DNA of 64,000 nucleotides. It comes from Streptomyces sp. R28. GTDB lineage: Bacteria > Actinomycetota > Actinomycetes > Streptomycetales > Streptomycetaceae. The translations under genes and the position numbers were made by a program. Below are positions 20,908 to 27,486 of the stretch, one piece after another (the stretch's first letter is position 1; each line of letters opens with the position of its first letter). The notes beneath the pieces are model-generated. The model saw only the letters and a list, made by a program, of their open reading frames with translations, was not told the origin of the DNA and did not search any database. The stretch is taken from NCBI RefSeq assembly GCF_041052385.1, contig NZ_CP163439.1, positions 3,275,001 to 3,339,000 on the forward strand. Reading direction: 5' to 3'.

Positions 20908-20933
20908 TTTTGTCGGGGGTCCACAAAACCCCC
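20908..20933. promoter_or_regulatory. Overlapping inverted repeats, candidate FasR operator of fabD
   Basis: TTTTGT at 20908-20913 and ACAAAA at 20923-20928 form a perfect inverted repeat with nine bases between. A second repeat, GGGGGT at 20915-20920 and ACCCCC at 20928-20933, interlocks with it and could act as a terminator for the regulator gene. The site is 60-85 bases upstream of the fabD start, right for an activator. The assignment to FasR is inferred from position. Confidence 0.7.
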
Positions 20934-20994
20934 TCGTGTTCTTCGTCCTTGTCCCCACGGGCGGCGTCGGCCGTCCCCAAGAGAGAGTGTGAGA

Positions 20995-21951
20995 GTGCTC
21001 GTACTCGTCGCTCCCGGCCAGGGCGCCCAGACGCCCGGCTTCCTGACCCCCTGGCTCGAACTCCCCGGTGTCCGCGGTGCCCTCGAGGCATGGTCCGACG
21101 CCGTGCAGATCGACCTCGTCCGTTACGGCACCGAGGGCGACGCGGAGGAGATCCGCGACACCGCGGTGGCGCAGCCGCTGCTGGTGGCGGCCGGACTGGC
21201 CTCCGCGTACATGCTCTTCGACGACCCCGCGGACCTGCCCCGGAAGGTCGGCGCCATCGCCGGTCACAGCGTCGGCGAGCTGACCGCCGCCGGGCTCGCC
21301 GGGGTGCTCTCCGACGAGGAGACCGTCCGGCTCGTCCGCACCCGCGGCCTGGGCATGGCGGAAGCCGCCGCGATCACCGAGACCGGCATGTCGGCGCTGC
21401 TCGGCGGCGACCCGGAGGTCTCCGTCGCGCACCTGGAGAAGCTGGGCCTGACTCCGGCGAACATCAACGGCGCCGGCCAGATCGTCGCCGCGGGCACGCT
21501 GGAGCAGCTCGCCGCGCTGAACGAGGACAAGCCCGAGGGCGTGCGCAAGGTCGTCCCGCTGAAGGTCGCCGGCGCCTTCCACACGCACCACATGGGCCCC
21601 GCCGTCGACAAGCTGGCCGAGGCCGCCAAGGGGCTCGTTCCCGGCGACCCGAAGCTCACCTACGTCTCCAACAAGGACGGCAGGGCGGTCGCCACCGGCG
21701 CCGAGGTGCTGGAGCGCCTCGTCGGGCAGGTCGCCAACCCGGTCCGCTGGGACCTGTGCATGGAGACCTTCAAGGAGCTCGGCGTCACGGCCCTGATCGA
21801 GGTGTGCCCGGGCGGCACGCTGACCGGTCTGGCCAAGCGCGCGCTGCCGGGTGTGAAGACCCTGGCGCTCAAGACCCCCGACGACCTGGACGCAGCTCGC
21901 GAGCTCATCGCCGAGACGACGACACCTGCCGCTGACGCGGCGGGCGCCTGA
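20995..21951 (+). CDS. fabD: Malonyl-CoA:ACP transacylase
   Basis: The 318-residue enzyme transfers malonyl from CoA to acyl carrier protein for fatty acid (and often polyketide) synthesis. The serine elbow GHSVGE gives catalytic Ser92, and the His lies in GAFHTHHM at about 196. The substrate-selecting Arg is in VRLVRTRGLGM. The GTG at 20995 (VLVLVAPGQGAQTPGF) is preceded by GAGAGAG and agrees with the family N-terminus. It is the first gene of the fab operon; fabH follows after 16 bases. Confidence 0.97.
   Translation: MLVLVAPGQGAQTPGFLTPWLELPGVRGALEAWSDAVQIDLVRYGTEGDAEEIRDTAVAQPLLVAAGLASAYMLFDDPADLPRKVGAIAGHSVGELTAAGLAGVLSDEETVRLVRTRGLGMAEAAAITETGMSALLGGDPEVSVAHLEKLGLTPANINGAGQIVAAGTLEQLAALNEDKPEGVRKVVPLKVAGAFHTHHMGPAVDKLAEAAKGLVPGDPKLTYVSNKDGRAVATGAEVLERLVGQVANPVRWDLCMETFKELGVTALIEVCPGGTLTGLAKRALPGVKTLALKTPDDLDAARELIAETTTPAADAAGA
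21923..21948. repeat. 26-bp direct repeat, copy 1 (end of fabD)
   Basis: The 26 bases encoding the C-terminal PAADAAGA of FabD recur with one mismatch at 23013-23038, in the acpP leader. Both copies contain a GCCGC-N4-GCGGC stem. Confidence 0.85.
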
Positions 21952-21967
21952 CAAGGAGCCCGAGAGC

Positions 21968-22969
21968 ATGACGAAGCTGAAGCCCAGCAAGGGCGCCCCG
22001 TACGCGCGCATCCTCGGTGTCGGCGGCTACCGTCCCACGCGGGTCGTGCCCAACGAGGTGATCCTCGAGACGATCGACTCGTCCGACGAGTGGATCCGTT
22101 CGCGCTCCGGCATCGAGACGCGGCACTGGGCGAACGACGAGGAGACCGTCGCCGCGATGTCGATCGAGGCGTCCGGCAAGGCGATCGCCGACGCCGGGAT
22201 CTCCGCCGAGCAGATCGGCGGCGTGATCGTCTCGACCGTCTCGCACTTCAAGCAGACCCCGGCCGTCGCCACCGAGATCGCCGACAAGCTCGGCACGAAC
22301 AAGGCCGCCGCCTTCGACATCTCGGCCGGCTGCGCGGGCTTCGGCTACGGCCTCACCCTCGCCAAGGGCATGATCGTCGAGGGTTCCGCCGAGTACGTCC
22401 TCGTCATCGGGGTCGAGCGGCTGAGCGACCTCACCGACCTGGAGGACCGGGCGACGGCCTTCCTGTTCGGGGACGGCGCCGGCGCGGTCGTCGTGGGCCC
22501 GTCCGAGGAGCCGGCCATCGGCCCCACCGTCTGGGGCTCCGAGGGCGACAAGTCCGAGACCATCAAGCAGACCGTGCCGTGGACGGACTACCGCACCGGC
22601 GAGGTCGACAAGTTCCCTGCGATCACGCAGGAGGGCCAGGCGGTGTTCCGCTGGGCCGTGTTCGAGATGGCGAAGGTCGCCCAGCAGGCGCTGGACGCGG
22701 CCGGAATCACCCCGGACGAGTTGGACGTCTTCATTCCGCACCAGGCCAACGAGCGGATCATCGACTCGATGGTGAAGACTCTCAAGCTGCCGGAGCACGT
22801 CACGGTCGCCCGCGACGTGCGCACCACCGGCAACACCTCGGCCGCCTCGATCCCGCTCGCGATGGAGCGGCTCCTGGCGACCGGCGAGGCGAAGAGCGGC
22901 GACACCGCGCTCGTCATCGGATTCGGGGCGGGTCTCGTTTACGCCGCCACGGTCGTTACTCTCCCCTAG
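21968..22969 (+). CDS. fabH: Beta-ketoacyl-ACP synthase III
   Basis: The 333-residue condensing enzyme starts fatty acid chains from acyl-CoA and malonyl-ACP, and in Streptomyces favours branched primers. The catalytic triad is visible: Cys122 (ISAGCAGFGYG), His258 (FIPHQANERI) and Asn289 (TTGNTSAAS). The C-terminal GFGAGLVYAATVV block is typical. An AAGGAG ribosome site lies upstream of the ATG. It is the second gene of the fab operon. A hairpin at 22975-23002 separates it from acpP. Confidence 0.98.
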   Translation: MTKLKPSKGAPYARILGVGGYRPTRVVPNEVILETIDSSDEWIRSRSGIETRHWANDEETVAAMSIEASGKAIADAGISAEQIGGVIVSTVSHFKQTPAVATEIADKLGTNKAAAFDISAGCAGFGYGLTLAKGMIVEGSAEYVLVIGVERLSDLTDLEDRATAFLFGDGAGAVVVGPSEEPAIGPTVWGSEGDKSETIKQTVPWTDYRTGEVDKFPAITQEGQAVFRWAVFEMAKVAQQALDAAGITPDELDVFIPHQANERIIDSMVKTLKLPEHVTVARDVRTTGNTSAASIPLAMERLLATGEAKSGDTALVIGFGAGLVYAATVVTLP

Positions 22970-22974
22970 GCACT

Positions 22975-23002
22975 CCGTGCCGGATCATGTGAGCCGGCAC
23001 GG
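22975..23002 (+). terminator. Hairpin between fabH and acpP (possible attenuator)
   Basis: A 9-bp perfect inverted repeat, CCGTGCCGG at 22975-22983 and CCGGCACGG at 22994-23002, with a 10-base loop, starts five bases after the fabH stop codon. It may partly terminate or protect mRNA, allowing higher acpP expression. Confidence 0.6.
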
Positions 23003-23012
23003 GAAAACGCAC

Positions 23013-23038
23013 CACCTGCCGCTGCCGCGGCGGGCGCC
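23013..23038. repeat. 26-bp direct repeat, copy 2 (acpP leader)
   Basis: This copy matches 21923-21948 in 25 of 26 bases and lies 34 bases ahead of the acpP start. Confidence 0.85.
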
Positions 23039-23071
23039 AAACCCTCTGAGATATCTACGAAGGAGCGCCAA

Positions 23072-23320
23072 ATGGCCGCCACTCAGGAAGAGATCGTCGC
23101 CGGTCTCGCCGACATCGTGAACGAGATCGCCGGCATCCCGGTTGAGGACGTCCAGCTGGACAAGTCCTTCACCGACGACCTGGACGTCGACTCGCTGTCC
23201 ATGGTCGAGGTCGTCGTCGCCGCCGAAGAGCGCTTCGACGTCAAGATCCCGGACGAGGACGTCAAGAACCTCAAGACGGTCGGCGACGCGACCGACTACA
23301 TCCTCAAGCACCAGGGCTGA
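23072..23320 (+). CDS. acpP: Acyl carrier protein
   Basis: The 82-residue acidic four-helix protein carries the growing fatty acyl chain on a phosphopantetheine arm. The attachment serine is Ser41 in DDLDVDSLSMVE. The length and the sequence IPDEDVKNLKTVGDATDYI are normal for the fatty acid synthase carrier. A strong AAGGAG site precedes the ATG by six bases, consistent with high expression. It is the third gene of the fab operon; the spacing from fabH (102 bases) is wider than between the other genes and holds a hairpin and a repeat. Confidence 0.98.
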   Translation: MAATQEEIVAGLADIVNEIAGIPVEDVQLDKSFTDDLDVDSLSMVEVVVAAEERFDVKIPDEDVKNLKTVGDATDYILKHQG

Positions 23321-23405
23321 TCCACCCGATCAGGCCTTGGGCTGACTGCCCCGCCACCCGGCGGTGGCGCCGCTGAATCCCCATTCCGTTGGAGAAAGAA
23401 TTCCC

Positions 23406-24677
23406 GTGAGCCCGACCAATCGCACCGTGGTCGTCACCGGTATCGGCGCAACCACACCGCTGGGTGGCGACGCAGCCTCTACCTGGGAGGGCCTGATCGC
23501 CGGACGTTCCGGCGTCAAGCCCCTGGAGCAGGACTGGGCCGCCGAGCAGGCGGTCCGTATCGCCGCGCCGGTCGCCGTGGAGCCGACCGAGGTCATCCCG
23601 CGGCCGCAGGCCCGCCGCCTGGACCGCTCGGCGCAGTTCGCGCTGATCGCCGCCCAGGAGGCCTGGAAGGACGCCGGGTTCGAGGCGAAGGCCGGCGAGG
23701 ACACGAGCGTCGACCCCGACCGCCTCGGTGCGGTCATCGCCTCCGGCATCGGTGGCGTGACGACGCTGCTCGACCAGTACGACGTGCTGAAGGAGAAGGG
23801 CGTTCGCCGTGTCTCCCCGCACACCGTCCCCATGCTGATGCCGAACGGCCCCTCCGCCAACGTGGGTCTGGCCGTGGGCGCCCGCGCGGGCGTGCACACG
23901 CCGGTCTCCGCCTGCGCGTCGGGCGCCGAGGCCATCGGCTACGCCATCGAGATGATCCGCACCGGCCGCGCCGACATCGTCGTCGCGGGTGGCACGGAGG
24001 CGGCGATCCATCCGCTGCCGATCGCCGCGTTCGGCAACATGATGGCGATGTCCAAGAACAACGACGACCCGCAGGGCGCGTCACGTCCCTACGACACCGC
24101 CCGCGACGGCTTCGTCCTCGGTGAGGGCGCCGGTGTCGTCGTCCTGGAGTCCGCCGAGCACGCCGCGAAGCGCGGTGCCCGCGTGTACGCCGAGGCGGTC
24201 GGGCAGGGCATCTCCGCCGACGGGCACGACATCGTGCAGCCCGAGCCGGAGGGGCGGGGCATCTCGCAGGCCCTGCAGAACCTGCTGGACCGCAACGACC
24301 TGGACCCGGCGGAGATCGTGCACGTCAACGCGCACGCGACCTCGACGCCGGCCGGTGACATCGCCGAGCTCAAGGCGCTGCGCAAGGTGTTCGGTGACGA
24401 CGCCGACCACATGGCGGTGTCCGCGACGAAGTCGATGACCGGGCATCTGCTGGGTGGTGCGGGTGGTGTGGAGACCGTGGCCACCGTGCTCGCGCTGTAC
24501 CACCGGGTGGCTCCGCCGACCATCAACGTCGAGAACCTCGACCCCGAGGCCGAGGCGAACGCCGACGTCGTCCGTGGTGAGGCGCGCAAGCTGCCCGTCG
24601 AGGGCCGTATCGCCGCACTGAACGACTCGTTCGGGTTCGGTGGGCACAACGTGGTGCTGGCGTTCAGGACGATCTGA
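23406..24677 (+). CDS. fabF: Beta-ketoacyl-ACP synthase II
   Basis: The 423-residue elongating condensing enzyme has the catalytic Cys170 in PVSACASGAEA and two active-site histidines in HVNAHATSTPAGD and KSMTGHLLGGAG. The GTG at 23406 (VSPTNRTVVVTGIGATTPLG) follows GGAGAAAG; the frame is open a little further upstream but the family starts here. It is the last gene of the fab operon and is followed by a strong terminator. It could also be called KAS I/II; the FabF type is supported by length and by operon position. Confidence 0.97.
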   Translation: MSPTNRTVVVTGIGATTPLGGDAASTWEGLIAGRSGVKPLEQDWAAEQAVRIAAPVAVEPTEVIPRPQARRLDRSAQFALIAAQEAWKDAGFEAKAGEDTSVDPDRLGAVIASGIGGVTTLLDQYDVLKEKGVRRVSPHTVPMLMPNGPSANVGLAVGARAGVHTPVSACASGAEAIGYAIEMIRTGRADIVVAGGTEAAIHPLPIAAFGNMMAMSKNNDDPQGASRPYDTARDGFVLGEGAGVVVLESAEHAAKRGARVYAEAVGQGISADGHDIVQPEPEGRGISQALQNLLDRNDLDPAEIVHVNAHATSTPAGDIAELKALRKVFGDDADHMAVSATKSMTGHLLGGAGGVETVATVLALYHRVAPPTINVENLDPEAEANADVVRGEARKLPVEGRIAALNDSFGFGGHNVVLAFRTI

Positions 24678-24692
24678 GAAGCATCCATACGT

Positions 24693-24734
24693 ACGTGAAG
24701 GGCCCCCACCTCCCAAGGTGGGGGCCCTTCACGT
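24693..24734. terminator. Strong bidirectional terminator, fabF / DUF3145
   Basis: An 18-bp perfect stem, from ACGTGAAGGGCCCCCACC (24693-24710) to its complement ending at 24734, encloses the loop TCCCAA. It lies between convergent genes and should stop transcription from both sides. Confidence 0.95.
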
Positions 24735-24756
24735 GTTCAAGTCATCTGTCCAGGCT

Positions 24757-25251
24757 TCAGACCACCTGGTGAAGCCAGCGCACGGGAGCGCCCTCTCCCG
24801 CGTACCTGAACGGCTCCAACTCGTCGTCCCACGGCTTGCCGAGCAGCTTGGCGATCTCGGCCTCCAGGTCCGTCTCGCCGCGCTGAGAGCGTGTCAGGGC
24901 CGCGCGCAGGCGGTCCTCGGGGATCAGGATGTCGCCGTGGATGCCGGTGACTGCGTGGAAGATGCCCAGGTCGGGGGTGCAGCTGTAGCGCTCGCCCTCG
25001 GCGGTGGCGCAGGGTTCGGCCGTGACCTCGAAGCGCAGCAGCTGCCAGCCGCGCAGGGCCGACGCCAGCTTGGACGCCGTGCCCGCCTCGCCCTGCCAGG
25101 AGAACTCCGAGCGCCAGGTGCCGGGCGCGGCGGGCTGCCGGATCCAGTCGAGGTTGACGCGCGTGCCGAGCACGCCGGCGACGGCCCACTCGACGTGCGG
25201 GCACAGCGCGCGCGGCGCGGAGTGCACGTACAGAACTCCACGTGTCGTCAC
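24757..25251 (-). CDS. DUF3145 family protein
   Basis: The 164-residue protein is a conserved actinobacterial protein of unknown function. Typical blocks are RGVLYVHSAPRALCPHVEWA at the N-terminus, LRFEVTAEPC in the middle and ERYSCTPDLGIFHAVTGIHG. It is soluble, with no signal peptide or membrane segment. Its place downstream of, and convergent with, the fab operon is conserved in Streptomyces from memory, but no functional link is known. The start ATG at 25251 has GGAGGTCCCGGTG upstream. Confidence 0.92.
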   Translation of the reverse strand: MTTRGVLYVHSAPRALCPHVEWAVAGVLGTRVNLDWIRQPAAPGTWRSEFSWQGEAGTASKLASALRGWQLLRFEVTAEPCATAEGERYSCTPDLGIFHAVTGIHGDILIPEDRLRAALTRSQRGETDLEAEIAKLLGKPWDDELEPFRYAGEGAPVRWLHQVV

Positions 25252-25474
25252 CGGGACCTCCGGGCAGAGCGGACATCTTGCGAACTGGCGGACGGCAGTG
25301 GCCGGGCAGCCACGTTGATGGCGAGGCTACCGTGCGGCGGCGCAAGGAGTGTGACGTACCGTCGGTCCCGGTGCCGTGAAACGCCCGCCATTCACCCGCC
25401 AGGACGCTTGTACGGGTGTGAGTCGTTGCATGAGACGGGCGGGAACCCTTGTGCGTTGTTATTGGTTGGAAACC

Positions 25475-26398
25475 ATGACGGGGCCGAACGAGGGGATGGA
25501 CCAGGGCATGCGGAAGCGACGGCACGTGACACGGGCTGTCTTCGCCGCCGTGACCGCGGCTGTGCTGGGCGCCGCCGGCTGTGACGCCGTCGGGGGCAAC
25601 TCCCCGGCACCGTCCGGCACCGACGCGCGGAGCGCGCGCCCGTCGCCCAGCCCGACCCCGGCCTGGGACCGCAGCCCGGCCTCGATCGCGGCGGTGGGCG
25701 ACTCCATCACGACCGGTTTCGACGCCTGTACGGTCCTGTCGGACTGCCCCGAGGTCTCCTGGGCGACCGGCAGCAGCGCGCGGGTCGACAGTCTCGCCGT
25801 ACGGCTGCTGGGCAAGGCGAAGGCGGGCGGGCACAGCTGGAACTACGCCGTGACCGGGGCGCGGATGGCGGACGTGGCTGGGCAGATGGCCCAGGCGGTG
25901 CGGCGCGAGCCGGAGCTGGTGACGGTGATGGCGGGGGCGAACGACGCCTGCCGGGACACGACCACCGCGATGACCTCGGTGGCCGACTTCCGGACGCAGT
26001 TCGAGGACGCCATGGGCACGCTGCGGGACGCCTCGCCGAAGGCCCAGGTGTTCGTGGCGAGCGTGCCGAACCTGATGCGGCTGTGGGAGCAGGGCCGTAC
26101 GAACTCGCTGAGCAAGCAGGTGTGGGGGCTCGGTATCTGCCCCTCCATGCTGAGCGACCCCGACTCCCTCACCGCGGCGGCCAACCAGCGGCGCGAGGCG
26201 GTGCAGGAGCGGGTCGAGGCGTACAACAAGGTGCTGGAGGAGGTCTGTGCGAAGGACCGCCGGTGCCGGTTCGACGACGGCGCGGTGTACGAGTTCCGCT
26301 TCGGCGCCGGGCAGCTGAGCCAGTGGGACTGGTTCCACCCGAGTGTGGACGGTCAGGCGCGGCTGGCCGAGATCGCCTACCGCACGGTCACGAACTAG
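25475..26398 (+). CDS. SGNH/GDSL hydrolase, secreted lipoprotein
   Basis: The protein of about 307 residues is an exported GDSL-type esterase or lipase. The N-terminus has arginines followed by a hydrophobic stretch ending LGAAGC, a lipobox-like site at Cys36. A Ser/Pro-rich linker follows, then the catalytic Ser in AAVGDSITTG (Ser77), the block III Asn in MAGANDACRD, and the Asp/His pair in WDWFHPSVDG. The start is uncertain: ATG 25475 has TTGGAAACC upstream; ATG 25508 (MRKRRHVTRAVF) gives a more standard 25-residue signal peptide. Substrate unknown. Confidence 0.87.
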   Translation: MTGPNEGMDQGMRKRRHVTRAVFAAVTAAVLGAAGCDAVGGNSPAPSGTDARSARPSPSPTPAWDRSPASIAAVGDSITTGFDACTVLSDCPEVSWATGSSARVDSLAVRLLGKAKAGGHSWNYAVTGARMADVAGQMAQAVRREPELVTVMAGANDACRDTTTAMTSVADFRTQFEDAMGTLRDASPKAQVFVASVPNLMRLWEQGRTNSLSKQVWGLGICPSMLSDPDSLTAAANQRREAVQERVEAYNKVLEEVCAKDRRCRFDDGAVYEFRFGAGQLSQWDWFHPSVDGQARLAEIAYRTVTN

Positions 26399-26408
26399 TG
26401 TTTCGCTC

Positions 26409-27386
26409 ATGAGCGAACACTTCGGCACACTTTCCGACGGCACCCAGGTCCACCGCTGGACCCTGGAGCGCGCGGGCGTACGGGTACGCGTCCTGTCGTA
26501 CGGCGGCATCGTGCAGTCGCTGGAGGTGCCGGACCGCGACGGGCGCGCGGCGAACGTGGTGCTGGGGTTCGCCGACCTGGACGGTTATCTGGCCCACCCG
26601 GGGCCCTATTTGGGCGCCCTCGTCGGGCGGTACGCCAACCGGATCGCGGGCGGCCGCTTCCCGCTGGACGGTCTGACGTACGCGCTCGATCCCAACAACG
26701 CGCCCAACTCCCTGCACGGCGGCGAGCGCGGTTTCGACAAGCGGGTGTGGGACGGGACGCCGGTCGAGCACGGTGTGCGGCTCAGCCGGGTCAGCCCGCA
26801 TGGCGAGGAGGGCTTCCCGGGGCGGCTGGAGGTCTCGGCGACCTACACGCTGGAGGATGACGGCGCGCTGCGGATCGCGTACGAGGCGGTGACGGACGCG
26901 CCGACCGTGGTGAACCTGACCAACCACAGCTACTTCAACCTCGCCGGGGCCGAGTCCGGCAACGCGGGCGGTCATGAACTGCGGCTGTCCGCTGCCCGGT
27001 TCACTCCGGTCGACGCGGATCTCATCCCGACCGGCTCCCTGGACGAGGTCGCGGGCACCCGCTTCGACTTCCGCGAGGCGCGGAAGGTGGGGGCGGGGTA
27101 CGACCACAACTTCGTGCTCGACAAGGGCGTGACGGCGAGCGCGGAGGAGGTCGCCGAGCTCCACGACCCCTCGACCGGGCGGGCGCTGACGCTGGCGACC
27201 ACCGAGCCCGGCCTCCAGCTCTACACCGCCGACCACCTGAGCGAGCCCTTCGCCCCGGGCGACGGCATCGCGCTGGAGACCCAGCACTTCCCCGACTCCC
27301 CGAACCGGCCGGACTTCCCGAGCACCGTGCTGCGGCCGGGCGAGGTGTTCCGCTCGGAGACGGTGTACGGCTTCTCGGTGCGCTGA
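26409..27386 (+). CDS. galM: Aldose 1-epimerase (galactose mutarotase)
   Basis: The 325-residue beta-sandwich enzyme interconverts alpha and beta anomers of galactose or glucose. Conserved residues are seen in NSLHGGERGFDKRVWD (His), VNLTNHSYFNLAG (catalytic His) and GIALETQHFPDSPN (catalytic Glu). The ATG at 26409 lies 10 bases after the lipoprotein gene stop without a ribosome site; a leaderless or coupled start is possible. It is next to, and convergent with, a beta-glucosidase gene, which fits a role in using released sugars. No signal peptide is visible, so it is cytoplasmic. Confidence 0.93.
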   Translation: MSEHFGTLSDGTQVHRWTLERAGVRVRVLSYGGIVQSLEVPDRDGRAANVVLGFADLDGYLAHPGPYLGALVGRYANRIAGGRFPLDGLTYALDPNNAPNSLHGGERGFDKRVWDGTPVEHGVRLSRVSPHGEEGFPGRLEVSATYTLEDDGALRIAYEAVTDAPTVVNLTNHSYFNLAGAESGNAGGHELRLSAARFTPVDADLIPTGSLDEVAGTRFDFREARKVGAGYDHNFVLDKGVTASAEEVAELHDPSTGRALTLATTEPGLQLYTADHLSEPFAPGDGIALETQHFPDSPNRPDFPSTVLRPGEVFRSETVYGFSVR

Positions 27387-27427
27387 GCCGTTCCTGGGGC
27401 GGGCGCTGCCCCACCCGCGACAAAACG

Positions 27428-27464
27428 AGCCCCGGTCCAGGTGTCAGGGTCCTGGACCGGGGCT
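27428..27464. terminator. Bidirectional terminator, galM / beta-glucosidase
   Basis: A 14-bp perfect stem, AGCCCCGGTCCAGG (27428-27441) with its complement (27451-27464), around a nine-base loop, lies between convergent genes. Confidence 0.92.
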
Positions 27465-27486
27465 GTTCCTGGGTACTTCTCCCGGA

